NCBI RefSeq assembly: GCF_021462225.1
Contig: NC_061806.1
Coordinates: 30,811,644 to 30,875,643, forward strand
Length of the DNA stretch: 64,000 bases
Direction of reading: 5' to 3'
From: Girardinichthys multiradiatus
Lineage: Eukaryota > Chordata > Actinopteri > Cyprinodontiformes > Goodeidae
Each line of letters opens with the position of its first letter. Within the stretch, counting starts at the first letter, position 1. Position numbers and translations under genes: made by a program. The notes under the pieces are model-generated. The model made no database searches and was not told where the DNA came from. It saw nothing but the letters and a program-made list of their open reading frames with translations. Positions 10,943 through 21,496 of this stretch are shown here, piece by piece.

Positions 10943-11095
10943 GCATTTTATGGACCAGTTTAATTCCTTCAAAATGATGTGGTTTTATTTTTATAGGGTG
11001 TGCACTCCACACCTATATTCTAATTTAGGAGAACAGGTTTTGGTGAAGGTGTGGTGTTTTTTGGAGGTCGTTGCTTTTCCACTTTATTAAATTAA
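10943..11095 (+). repeat. local ~130-bp repeat, copy 3 of 5
   Basis: Same unit as at 349-490, preceded by the shared 'TAGTATGATCATCAGGTTATGT'-type leader at 10,866-10,886 that also precedes the unit at 18,298. Confidence 0.6.
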
Positions 11096-11400
11096 CTTCA
11101 GTTCAGTTCGCTTTATATCATGCTAATAAACAGCACATGACATCTCAAGGCACTTTCAATCAAGTCAGTTAAATTGAATTATACTGACAGATGCCAAGTC
11201 AAGTTCATTTAATTGATCGAGTTATCAGTGCAGTCAAATTCACTTTATTATTCAAATTGGTTCTATCTAAGTGTTCTATCTAAGGAAACCCATCAGATTG
11301 CATAGAGTCGTTGACTTGCAGCATTCACCCCTTCTGTATGAGCCTGTAGCGACAGTCCACAGCCACTTGCCTTTTGTTGTTGACTTTGCAGCAATTATGT
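11095..11400 (-). mobile_element. LINE tail repeat, antisense
   Basis: Begins with 'TTCAGTTCAGTTCGCTTTATATC' and carries 'CATCTCAAGGCACTTTCAA', 'GAAACCCATCAGATTGCATAG' and the 'GACAGTCCACAGCCACTTGCC' block, in the order expected for the antisense of the element at 6,917-7,290. Confidence 0.6.
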
Positions 11401-12520
11401 GGGAGAAGAAGCTAACTTAAAATGTAAAAATGATGAAAAGACAAATGGTTTCCTCTCAAAGCTGACATGGGGGATCTTTTATTCAGAACATATCTCTGAA
11501 TGTATCTTCATAGTACAAAATCCCAAAGAATCCCAAATCCCTGGCATGAGTCAGGGTGTATCTAAACAAAAGTCATATCATTGTTGTGTATGTGAAACCC
11601 TTGACCAATCCGATGTATCCTTTTCATTTACACACATGTTCTGGCACTCCTCAACACTAGACTCCTAACAGTCCTTATGGGAGGACAGGCATAGCACATC
11701 TGCAAGATATCAAAACCAGCCTATGTGACAGTTGTACCATAACCGTCTCATTGATCATATCAACTCCTCATTCCAAAGCTGGACTACACCACAGTATTTC
11801 CATTTTAGTCAGACAGGGTTCAAATGGGGCTCTTCCAGGAACATATTTTCCTCAGGTCACGAACACACTTCAACCAAATAAATTGCTTCTATACATCCCC
11901 CCTGAGTTCCACTGGCATTTGGAACTCCTCATGGACTGAGAGAGAGGTCTTACATTCTTATATCATGTGAATATATGTGATGTATTCTAATGAGTAAAAT
12001 TAATACAAATGTGAATGATCATGGAGAGTAGTAAAATTACATTATGTACAAAAATTAAGCAACCCTAGATGATTGCTCTTATTTAGGTCTGAAATTGCAG
12101 GTTCAACTAATTAATTAAGATCCTATTTAAAGTTCCTACACACATTATTTTAATTATTAGACTAATATTATTAGACTAATTATTTAATTATTAATTATTA
12201 GTCACTAATTAGACCAAATCATGCTACTCTGTAGCTCTTCCCAAAAGTCTCCTTCAGGAACACACCTTATCAACTCACCCATCATGGACAAACATCCATG
12301 TCCATCATACCCACAAACTGTGTGTCGATGAAGGGGACCCTCAGGTCAGCTTAGGTCCTTCCAGTCGAAAACCCACCCATCCTACAAGGCGGGAGAAAAT
12401 GTCTGGAGGCCTCAGAGAGAGCAAATTCTTGGCCGATCTAAACCAGAGATCCCTGTATTGAATCTAATATGCATCATTATCATCTATTTTAACAACTGTT
12501 AATGCCTCAGACTGAACTCC
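11400..12520. other. no gene recognised
   Basis: Slightly richer in GC than its surroundings, with short open frames (for example 89 aa at 11,399-11,668) that show no domain, splice context or family resemblance. An AT-only stretch at 12,140-12,200 contains imperfect ATTA palindromes. It may be old transposon sequence, but I cannot name it. Confidence 0.35.
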
Positions 12521-12600
12521 CTAACAGGAAAAAACTTGGCTCAGTATGAGCGGCCATCTGCCATGAGTGGCTGGGGGTTTGAGAGGACAGAGCATTCACA
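12520..12600 (-). mobile_element. LINE-repeat scrap, antisense
   Basis: Carries 'CTCAGTATGAGCGGCCATCTGCCA' and 'GGGTTTGAGAGGACAGAGCA', internal words of the same high-copy family whose tails occur elsewhere in the window. Confidence 0.5.
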
Positions 12601-13545
12601 CAAAATAACATAGGATCACGGATACAGGAAAACTTTCAATGTGAAAGAAAGTTTAGCATTAAATGTCGGGATATTAGGCCCTTTTATTTCATATCATCTA
12701 TAAGCAGAACCTGAGAGATGGCTTCACTGGCTGCAGCAGCAGCAGCAGCTCAAACTAATAGGCACAGTGGAGTTCTATCAGATTAGCTCCGTGCAGATTA
12801 GCTGTGCAGTCAAATTAGCTTTGCGTTACGCTTTATAAAGATCACCTACACATCACATTCACCTCCGCAACATCAAGGAAAGCTTACCCTTAAAAAAACT
12901 ACCACCGTGTCCACATTTGAGCATATTCTTATATGAAGTCAAGTTGTGGGGTCACCGCAACACATGAGCCACTGCCAGGTGTTGATACAGTCTAGCGCCT
13001 TTCTACCATAATATGAAGGCAGTCCTTCGAATTAGTTAGTCGCATCAGAATTGTATTTTCACCTCCATCTGATCATTACGTCTACATACCGACACCAAAT
13101 GCAACGTTTGTTGGTACATAAACATGCAGTTGGTGTCGGTACTGTAGGATCTGTCTTGGCCTCGGGTGAAGTTTACATCATGACGTCACACATAGTATAC
13201 TAAAGCTGCATTAAACGTATCAAGTTCCCTTGGACTGAAAGTAAAAATTTACTTCCAGGTGAAAATGTATGACACTCAAGGTAATTGAACCCATAAAATT
13301 AAGTTGTCATCACTAAACCAAACAAATTAAGTGGGATTAATGTAAATAGGTCAAGAACTCGAACTACAGCCCAAATACTCTTTTTAGAGTGCACGTTACG
13401 GTGGCGGTTCAAGGAGGGGACTCATTTCTGTTATATTTTTTTAATTGTGACAAAAACTCAGGATCTGAAGTCACAGATAATTCAATATTTTGAAAATAAA
13501 AGATGCATTAACCTGACTGAGTCACCCTTTATTCAGTTTCAGCAT
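12600..13545. other. no gene recognised
   Basis: Contains a CAG run near 12,735-12,749 ('GCAGCAGCAGCAGCAGC' type) and otherwise unremarkable sequence. No exons or transposon ends were seen. Confidence 0.35.
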
Positions 13546-13935
13546 ATCAACCTGAAATAAAGTTAACGTATTACTTTTTCATCCCATGAGTTACAATAGA
13601 ATAGAATAGAAATACATTTTATAGTCTCTCATTGGAGAAATTCAGGATAACCAGCAGCAAAGTGAAAGACAAATGAAAGCATGCAGATTCACACATAGGT
13701 AAAAATATTAAAAGACACAAAGGATAAAAGACTGTACAGTAAGGGAACATTTACAACATAAAGAAAACATAGGAATATAGCATACTCACATTAAAACAAA
13801 GGTGCGACTGAGTAGGATATTTGTACAAAAATTACAAGAGACAAACTTTGTACAGATGTTACAAAGGGTCAGCACAGCCTCATACAAAAATATCAAACAA
13901 AACAAGGAGGGATAATTCCCAGCATTATATATACA
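13545..13935. repeat. dispersed repeat, long copy
   Basis: Longest of three copies of the family also at 2,275-2,460 and 53,820-54,010. The rightmost words 'CAACACAGCCTCATACAAAA' and 'CCCAGCATT' are shared with the 54-kb copy, after which both run into TATATA-type sequence. Confidence 0.55.
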
Positions 13936-13967
13936 TATATATATGTGTGTATATGTATACTATGCAA

Positions 13968-14526
13968 TAAGTACTATGAAAAAATTTTAGACACGTGTGA
14001 AAAAATGCTGTAAACAAAGAATGCTTTCAAAAATGGAAGTGTTAATCATTTATTTTCATCAATCAACAAAATGCAGTCAATGAACAAAAGACAAATCTAA
14101 ATCATATCAATATTTGGTGTGACCACCCTTTGCCTTCAAAACAGCATCAGTTCTTCTAGGTAAACTTGCACACAGTTTTTGAAGGAACTCAGCTGGCTGG
14201 TAGGTTCTTTCAAACATCTTGGAGAACTAGCCACAGATCTTCTGTGGATGTAGGCTTTCTCACATCCTTCTGTCTCTTCATGTAATCCCAGACACACTCC
14301 ATGATGTTGAGATCAGGGCTCTGTGGGGTCATACCATCACTTCCAGTAATTATTGTTCTTCTTTACACTGAATATAATTCTTAATGACTTTGGCTGTATG
14401 TTTGAGTTCGGTCACTTAGCATTTTGTAAATTGATAAAAACAATCATCATTTATATTTCTGAAAGCATTCTTGGTTTACAGCATTTTTTTCACACCTGCC
14501 TAAAACTTTTGCACAGCACTGTATAT
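13968..14526 (-). mobile_element. internally deleted Tc1/mariner element with TIRs
   Basis: The left end ('TGTGAAAAAATGCTGTAAAC' at about 13,996-14,015, then 'AAGAATGCTTTC') is the inverted complement of the right end ('GAAAGCATTCTTGGTTTACA' and on to 'CAGCACTGTA'). Between them lies the C-terminal DDE part of a Tc1-like transposase on the - strand: 14,250-14,335 reads as a 'PQSPDLNIMECVWDYMK' segment, the usual block around the second Asp. The rest of the transposase is missing, so the copy is non-autonomous, about 560 bp long. Confidence 0.8.
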
Positions 14527-14569
14527 ACAGTCTCATGCAAGAAATTAGAATATGCACTCTGACAAGACT

Positions 14570-14825
14570 CATTTGCCAGAATAAAATTACTTTGAAAATG
14601 ACAAGCCGACATTTCTGTTTAAAAAATGTTTTATTTATTGGTATAATTTAACATTATAATCTTAAATGTTGTGTTTTCATTAGCTGTAAGAGGAAAACCA
14701 TCACGATTAACAGGGCATGCCACAGTCTGTGTGGAATAATCAATAAAAGGTGTTTTACTTAGTGAACTGAGAAATAAATGAACTTTTCATTAATATTCTA
14801 ACTTATTAAAGTAACTGCATATATA
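14570..14825. repeat. AT-rich dispersed repeat, copy 2 of 3
   Basis: Aligns with 50-345, sharing 'TGTTTTCATTAGCTGTAAG', 'CAGTCTGTGTGGAATAA', and 'GAACTGAGAAATAAATGAACTTTTCA'-type words. Confidence 0.55.
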
Positions 14826-15029
14826 CACTGCTCATAAAAATTTAAAAAACATGTTTTAGTCAGGGTAGTATAATTAAGTCAGTCATACATCTGGAATATT
14901 GATCTTGTCATTTAAGTAGTATGAATGTATAATAAATATGACATTATTTGAAGAAAATCATTTATTTTACTTTTCTTGGTCCATTTCTTATATGGAAACC
15001 ACTGAAAGCTAACCTGCCAGTAAATTGTT

Positions 15030-15400
15030 GCGCCTTCTGAAAAAAATAAAAATCCATCATAGTTCCTGCTAAAGCCGGAATTTTTCTAACAATTATTTTT
15101 TGGATTTAGGTCATGCTCAATGTCCCAGACAATATATATGCTTTTCTTAAACAACAAAGCTTCTCAGAACATCCTTTGATAAAACTTTAAACTTAAATGG
15201 ATATACCATGATGATGTGTGAATGTTTGAAGCATGTTTGCCTAAACGTGAAATATAAATTACATTAAAGCATTGATTGCGCTCTAAGCTGCTTAGAAATG
15301 ACCTTTAACGAGTTTCTGAGTGATGCATGATGCCCGATGAGTGCCTTACCTTTGCACCTTTGGATTTTTGCAGTTATAATTGAATGAGTCAACAGGGTAC
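15030..15400. repeat. segment paralogous to 10,490-10,860
   Basis: Shared order of 'ATCCATCATAGTTCCT', 'TTTAGGTCATGCTCAAT', 'TCTCAGAACATCC', 'GATGTGTGAATGTTTGAA', 'GTTTCTGAG..GATG' and 'CACCTTTGG'. It leads straight into the fourth copy of the 130-bp unit, as the 10.5-kb copy leads into the third. Confidence 0.55.
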
Positions 15401-15420
15401 TATGGTAGGAAGTTCATGCA

Positions 15421-15560
15421 ATTTATGGACCGGTTTAATTCCTCTTATGTGATGTGGGTTTTATTTTTATGGGCTGTGCACTCCACACCTACATTCCAAT
15501 TAAGGAGAACAGGTTTTTGTGAATGTGTGGGGTTTTTTTGGAAGTTGTTGCTTTTGCTCT
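15421..15560 (+). repeat. local ~130-bp repeat, copy 4 of 5
   Basis: Same unit as at 349-490, here 'ATTTATGGACCGG' to 'GTGAATGTGTGG'. Confidence 0.6.
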
Positions 15561-16157
15561 TAAACTCAATTCAGTTCAGCACTAGGAGCACTGATCAAGG
15601 AGAACATTAAGTTGTTGGCAGCAGCAGCTCAACCGATTCCCCCTCCAGGATGGTTCCACAGCTAAACACAGAGCCAGACCTGATGTAGCCTCTAGAAAGA
15701 GAAAAAACAGAGAAAACATAAAGTTAGTTGAAAGAATAGCTAATAATGCAAAATTAGAGAGCAGTAGGGAATATACCAGAGTGAGGAAAGGAGTTAATCA
15801 TGTCCTCCTGCGGCCTAAGCCTCTAACAACATATACAGAGATACCTCAGGATGACCTAAGCCACTCAAACCATTTGTCATGTTTCGGTTTAAGCCAGGAG
15901 ACTCTAAAGCAACACACCAGGAAAACAGAAAAGCTTTAAACTGGTTTATTGAAATTATGTTTTCTGGCACTGTCAGGATTCCATAATCATCAGGTTGCAG
16001 GGATCAGCTCACTATGAGAGAGAGAGCTGTTAGTGTCAGGAAAATGGGTGCTATGAATATATGAATATATATTCCCGGGAGTAGGCCTTCAGGGGAAAGT
16101 TTTTAGCAGAAAGCCATACATCTTGACCAGGAGTATAATTGGGAACTTGTCTCCTCC

Positions 16158-16819
16158 TCAGGTCTGCGTGTCGTTTGGTGGAGCCGGTGATTGTTGGAGT
16201 GCCATCTTCAGAAATGTCCAGGATCTTTTCCATGGGTTAAAGTGTGTTCTGATGGACAGGAGAATGGGTTCTGGGCAGGAAGATGAGAGGTGTGACAGTT
16301 GATAACCAAGAGATGCCTCAAACGGTGACAGACCAGTGGCAACAGAAAAGTGCGCATTATGGGCGTACTCGGCCGAGATGAAATTCTCCTTCCAGGTTTT
16401 CGGGTTATGGGTGCGAGGGCATCTCAGGGTGTTCATCATCTCCTGATTTAGCTATTCGCATTGTCCATTGGTCTGTGGGTGAAAGCCAGAAGAAAGTTGG
16501 GTTGAGCTCCAAGGATAGAACCGGAGTCTTTCCATACCTGTGATATGAATTGTGGGCCTCGGTCGGAGACGATTTCTATGGGGAGTCCATGAATTCTGAA
16601 GACGTGGTTGAGGAGGATCTTAGCGGAGACTGTGGCAGAGGGCAGTTTGGTCAGGGCGGTGAAGTGACAGGCTTTAGATAAGTGATCAATAACCGAAAGC
16701 ATAACAGTCTTGCGGTGGACAGATGGAGGTAAACCGGTGAAGAAATCCAGGGCTATATGGGACCAGGGTCGACTAGGAATCGAGAGTGGTTGGAGGAGAC
16801 CGACTGGGGCTTGATGCAT
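16158..16819 (-). pseudogene. gypsy integrase core, broken
   Basis: The integrase catalytic (RNase H-fold) domain is recognisable from the segments ALDFFTGLPPS, VIDHLSKACHFTAL and IVSDRGPQFISQVW, which carry the first two acidic catalytic residues of the D,D-35-E triad. The third acidic region is interrupted by an in-frame stop and a frame change near 16,440-16,460. The downstream 'GLSPFEASLGYQ' segment continues in another frame. No function is expected. Confidence 0.85.
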
Positions 16820-17319
16820 GTTTTTGTTGTGGGCGCAGAAGAGGATGGTCGAATTATGCCGTCTTTAAGAAAATCATTGATATAATTCTCCATAGTTTCT
16901 TGTTCTTCCCCTGAAAGGTTGTAAAGGTGACCAGATGGTAACAGTGCGCCAAGGTGTAGGTCAATGCCACAATCGTAAGGTTTTACTTTTATTTCTGGAG
17001 TTTTCAAGGTAGACTGATGAGTTCCAGATTCCGTTTTAGGTTCAGGTCGAGGGGGCAATATACTCCGGTACATAGCTGGGTTGACGACCGGGTTGGGACA
17101 GGCAGTCAGAGGAGAGGCTGTAGGCTGACTGGATGGTCCTGCAGAAAGTTGGTTCTGGATAGCCTGAATGTTTCTAGAAATCTCAACAACTGCGTCATTG
17201 ATCGAGGTTTGCCATTGCTCTAAGGATGGAGAAATGTCTTATGTTTGCCCAGCAAAATGCTTTGCTAAGACAGCACCCTCAGGAGTTGGGCTGCAGAGTC
17301 TGGATGGTCAGATTGTTCT

Positions 17320-18128
17320 GTCATGTTCTGGTTTAAGCCAGGAGATCCTAGAGCAACGCACCAGGAAAACAGAAAAGGTTTAAACAAGTTTATTAAAACG
17401 ATGTTTTTTGGCACTGTCATGATTCCGTAATCATCAGGTTGCAGGGATCACCTCACTATGAGAGAGAGCTGTTAGTGTCAGGAAGATGGTTGCGAATCCA
17501 GGTGGTATGAAAATTGGTTTTACTTGTGGTAGAGTTGGTGGATTCCAGGAGGAAATAGGCAAACCACAGAAGCTGAGGTTGGCTGGTGAGCGTGCTGTGG
17601 GAGCAAGCTTCCTTTGGTGTTTGTTGATGTTGGAGGGTGGACAGGCAGGGCAGGCAAAGCAAGAAGCTGGCTTCCAGATAGATCCAGATTCTTCTAAGAG
17701 GATCTTAGGCTGAGATAACTTCATTGAAGGAATTAGTAACCGACAGGAGACTGAGCCACGGTGGGGTTTTCCAGGAAGCGGGTTCTGCTGTTGTCAACAT
17801 GGAAGAGCCAGGACCAAGGTGGATTTATCAGAGCATGGTTCGGCAATCAGCAACCTTGAAGGAAGACACAGAGCCAGGGATTAACAAATGGCAAAGACGT
17901 GAAGGCAGACACAGTGCAGGGTAGGGTAGGTTTGGTCTGATTACCACTCAGCAGAGTAAACAATCCAATGCCTCCTTCAGAGTCTCAGCTGCTTCTGAAC
18001 CTTCTCGGTGATTGCTCCTGATGTGGAGCAACTATGTAGCTGCACCTGCCTGTCGTACCCTAAAGGAGGATGAGAGACACAACACTCACACAGCACAACA
18101 AACCTGCACTCAGCTCTGTGGCCTGACA
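17320..18128 (-). repeat. 5' LTR of the gypsy element
   Basis: About 809 bp, bounded by TG..CA. Its low-coordinate ~163 bp are repeated directly at 15,875-16,038 with only scattered differences, which identifies the pair as LTR ends. The 96-aa and 75-aa open frames inside are not coding. Confidence 0.75.
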
Positions 18129-18350
18129 CTAAGCTTTATAATAAAGGTACGTTTTAAACCTAGTCTTAAACGTAGACAGGGTGTCTGCCTCATGGACTAA
18201 TACTGTTAAGTTGTTGTCCAGTTGAAAGATGTTTGGTTTAATAATATGCTGAAGATGGATATTTGGGGAACGTTTCTTGAAAATGGGTCAGTAGGTTAGT
18301 ATGATCATCAGGTTGTGTAGAGCATAACAAATGAAGTGAGAAAGGAAGTT
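18128..18350 (-). mobile_element. LINE 3'-end fragment, right half
   Basis: Continuation of the LINE block broken by the gypsy element; matches 612-800 ('GGTACGTTTTAAACCTAGTCTT', 'GTGTCTGCCTCA', 'GATGGATATTTGGGGAACGTTT'). Confidence 0.55.
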
Positions 18351-18354
18351 TTTT

Positions 18355-18480
18355 AAAATGCAAGTTATTGACTGGATACATTCCTCTTGTGTGATGTGGT
18401 ATTTATTTTTATGGGCAGTGAATTTCACATCTACATTCCAGTAGAAGATAATAGGTTTTTATGAAGGTGCACACCTCTTA
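18355..18480 (+). repeat. local ~130-bp repeat, copy 5 of 5
   Basis: Most diverged copy of the unit at 349-490, retaining the 'GTGATGTGGTATTTATTTTTATGGGC' pattern and 'CATTCCAGTAGAAG'. Confidence 0.5.
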
Positions 18481-18820
18481 ATTCAATTGAATTCAGATTA
18501 TTTATATAGCACCAATTCACAACACATGTCGTCTCAAGGCACTTTACAAAGTCAGTTCAATCAAATTATAAAGGCAGATGCCAAGTCAAGTATATTAAGT
18601 TGATCCTAGTTATCAAACAATGTAGTCCAATTCCGTTTATTATCAATGACTAAAACTGGGAGTTGGTTCCACAGGAGTGGCGCCTGATCACTAAAGGATC
18701 CCATTCTACTTTTAAAAGGAACCACCAGTAAACCTGCAATTTGAGAATGACGTGCTCTGTTTGTCAGGGAGGTGACAGCTTTCAGAACCCGGAATGCAGA
18801 CGAGCAGCAGAGATGTGGAG
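18480..18820 (-). mobile_element. LINE 3' end with ORF C-terminus, antisense
   Basis: The + strand starts with the antisense tail ('TTATTTATATAGCACCAATTC', 'CGTCTCAAGGCACTTTACAA'). The - strand of 18,606-18,842 gives an 'APLLWNQLP' segment, the hallmark near the C-terminus of L2/CR1-like reverse transcriptase ORFs. It supports assigning all the tail repeats in this window to one LINE family. Confidence 0.65.
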
Positions 18821-19640
18821 AGTAAAAAGGATTTAATAACAAAAAAAAACCTTGATTGCATTTTGTGGACTTCCTGATAATAAATAATTACAGTAGTCCT
18901 ACCTAAAGAACACAAACAGGGAGGAAATAATAAACAAATACAAACTAAATCTTCTAACACAGGAATCCAAAAAGGTTATCTATGAACAATGAATCTAATC
19001 AACACAAATTGACTGAACTAAAGCAAATGAAAAACATGGCAGTGCAGAGAAAGCAGAGGGATTTCAAACTCAAAACCTCTAACACAGGGAGAGTATAAAA
19101 CCCTGAATATATAAGATCTCTGGTTTTATTTGTTCCACGCTGGACCCTCCCGTTATACTTCCTCTTGCTATCGGTTTCCATGCCAGTTTCTTTGTTAAAA
19201 GTCCTATTCCTGTTTTCTTTGCACTCCCCTGTAGGTTTTACTGCTTCTTTTTTAATAAATCAACTCCATGCTCATCTAATGTTCCTATCTGCCCTTGGGT
19301 CCATCTCCTAAACTGCACTTCATGACAGAAGGTTTGAGATTGTCTTTCCACTTGACAAGACCAAGGTATATAATGTTTTTCAAAAGTAGTCATAATGTAC
19401 TACAGCAGATAGTTTCCCCCTTAGTAGAATAAATTAAATTTTTTTAACAGCCCTCACTGGAGAAACTGATGTTTAGAACTGTAGCCATTGGAGCCATTTT
19501 CAAACAACTCAAATTTCCAAGATCCTCGATTCAAGCATCCTCAACATAAATTAATGTCGTCAGGATGGTCAGGATTCACCAATGATCTAACCCATCATGG
19601 ACCGAAAACTGCATGAATAGCGGGGAAGCACATTTCACAA
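18820..19640. other. upstream flank of the duplicated block
   Basis: 18,820-19,100 is unassigned AT-rich sequence. 19,100-19,640 matches 800-1,300 collinearly, see the entry at 760. No exons were recognised. Confidence 0.5.
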
Positions 19641-19960
19641 TTGCATAAACTATGCGGGTGCCAAACCAAAATTGCAGATAGTACAGTACAGATATTCAAA
19701 ACTATTTTCCCCTATTGAGATTGATGTGGTTATTAAGGTTTCTAAGAGGGTGACAACAAGACTAAAATGGCAGCAGGAATTTCCAACAAGTGCTGCAGGA
19801 CTGTTGAAACCAACCCTGGCATTAAGCCATAAATCCCAAAAAGTATTATTGGTACGAAAACAACACTGCACACCACAGAAAGACAACTATACTTGCAGCG
19901 AAACATAACGGTAGCACCATCATGCACTGGGGTTACATTTCTTCAGTTCGACTTCATGAA
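19640..19960 (+). mobile_element. possible Tc1-like remnant
   Basis: The end reads 'AACGGTAGCACCATCATGCACTGGGGTTACATTTCTTCAG', close to the 'GGTGG.AGCATCATGCTGTGGGG' block of fish Tc1 transposases, preceded by AT-rich sequence in the right range. Frames are scrambled. Confidence 0.45.
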
Positions 19961-20790
19961 AATATGTGCGGTTCCAAATTCTAAAAGGCTTTGTTCCAAA
20001 ACCTTTAAGCGTCTGCTTGAAAACTGAATAATAAGAGTACTTTTATGTTTTAGCATTAAAGTGAGACCAAGCACACATCAAAATTATCCACAGAAGTTAT
20101 CAATGAGATAGAAGCTAAAGTTTTGGAATGGCTAAACCAGAGTTTGAACCACATACACTCTCCTCAAATATGTTGTATCAACTGCTGTATTTTTCCAACT
20201 TTAGCTTAGGATTCTAATGTAGATTTGTTGTCAATGAAAGCCATCAGTGCAGAAAATATGAGGACCCATTTACTTCTAATGCTTTGGACATTAATATTTT
20301 TTAATTAAAAAAATCCTTTAATCCTTTAAAATATGTTTTTTACAATATACTATCATTAACAGTTTCTTCATGACCCAGCAGGGTAAAAGATTAAAAACAC
20401 AATCATAGTCAAGAGTTTTATTGTTTTTTAGTGTTATTGTAATGTTAAAACATTCAGAACACAATATTTTATTATAAAAATAAGGATGCAGCATAAATAT
20501 CTGCCAGTTTTCATCAATTCAATTATATTATAAAATGCCATTGAGATTATTGAACACATTCCTTTTTTGTGAAAAAGAAAACACATGTCACTATTTCTGA
20601 AAACAAAAACATCAATGATTTCATATCTTGGTTACATTTTTGATGCTGTAACAAATGGACAGCTTCCAAAATGACAGGTCTACATTTAAAATGTCCGCGG
20701 CAATACCACTGCTATAAAAATGAAGTTGTTTCTACATATTTAATTTCACTGTCTTAATACAGGTTGTTAACTATGAATTTATACATTCAA
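19960..20790. other. no gene recognised
   Basis: AT-rich and without repeats, exons or structured RNA that I could identify. Confidence 0.35.
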
Positions 20791-20794
20791 TGCC

Positions 20795-21335
20795 ACTGTG
20801 GGACTCAGTGGGAAGAGTAGTGATCTTGCAATCTAAAAGTTGTGGGATTGATTCCAGGTTTCTTCTGATACATGTTGAAGTTCCCTTGGGCACGTTTGAG
20901 AGTGCAATTGAGTAAATGTGGCTCAGTTCAGTTTACCTTTATAGCACCAATTCACAACACATATCGTCTCAAGGCACTTAAAAAAATTCAATTCAATCAT
21001 CTCATACAGATTCCAAATCAAGTACATACATTCCAAATGATCTTAGTTAACAACAATACAGTTAATTTCAGTTAATTACTCAAATTAGTTAGAAAATGTT
21101 CTATGTTTTCTATCTAAGGAAAACCACTGACTTGCAGCATTCACTCCTCCTGGATGAGCATGTAGTGACAGTGGACAGTTGCTTGCACTGAGGCATTGAC
21201 TTTGCAGCAATCCCTCATACTGATCGTGCATTTAGGGACAGTGGAAAGGAAAATTCTTCTACTGTAATGCGCTTTGAGTGGTCGGTATGGCTGGAAAAGC
21301 ATTATATAAATTCGGTCTGATTGACATTCTCTAAC
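20795..21335. mobile_element. SINE-like element interrupted by a LINE tail
   Basis: A tRNA-like head ('GGGAAGAGTAGTGATCTTGCAATCT..GGGATTGATTCCAGG', 20,805-20,870) and a tail ('GCGCTTTGAGTGGTCGGTATGGCTGG', 21,268-21,330) bracket an antisense LINE tail (20,926-21,250). The nested pair ends about 80 bp before the TATA box of the chitin synthase gene. The decayed copy of the block carries the LINE and tail part at 2,460-2,840. Confidence 0.6.
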
Positions 21336-21400
21336 CTGAACTTGCTAAACTTGTAACACTCTTCATAGGTATTTATTGTGGGTGGAGCTCAAAAAGCTCC

Positions 21401-21424
21401 TGAGTCATCCCAGTGTTTATAAAG
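21401..21424 (+). promoter_or_regulatory. probable core promoter of chitin synthase
   Basis: TATAAA at 21,418-21,423 lies 74 bp before the start codon, a fitting distance for a short 5' UTR. An AP-1-type TGAGTCA sits at 21,401-21,407, just before it. The whole stretch is deleted in the pseudogene copy. Confidence 0.5.
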
Positions 21425-21496
21425 TGTTGATGGGTAAAGGAGAAAACAGCAAAGCTCACAGAAAGTGTCCAGGAAAGTGTCCAGGCAGTAGGTACA

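Larger units (their letters stand above)
15875..18128 (-). mobile_element. internally deleted Ty3/gypsy LTR retrotransposon
   Basis: Reads on the - strand from high to low coordinates: a full 5' LTR, a Gag N-terminal remnant (about 17,240-17,000), the start of reverse transcriptase (about 16,990-16,833), a deletion of the remaining RT/RNase H, an integrase core (about 16,825-16,160), and a 3' LTR cut down to its last ~165 bp (15,875-16,038). Both LTR ends begin TGTCATG on the + strand, and the full LTR ends in CTGACA at 18,128. The frames are broken by several frameshifts and stops, so no protein is functional. No clean target-site duplication is visible, but the flanks match an unoccupied paralogous site near 610-625. 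Confidence 0.85.

Noticed and set aside
17434..17724. 96-aa Pro-rich open frame
   Set aside because: Inside the gypsy LTR; no known protein pattern.
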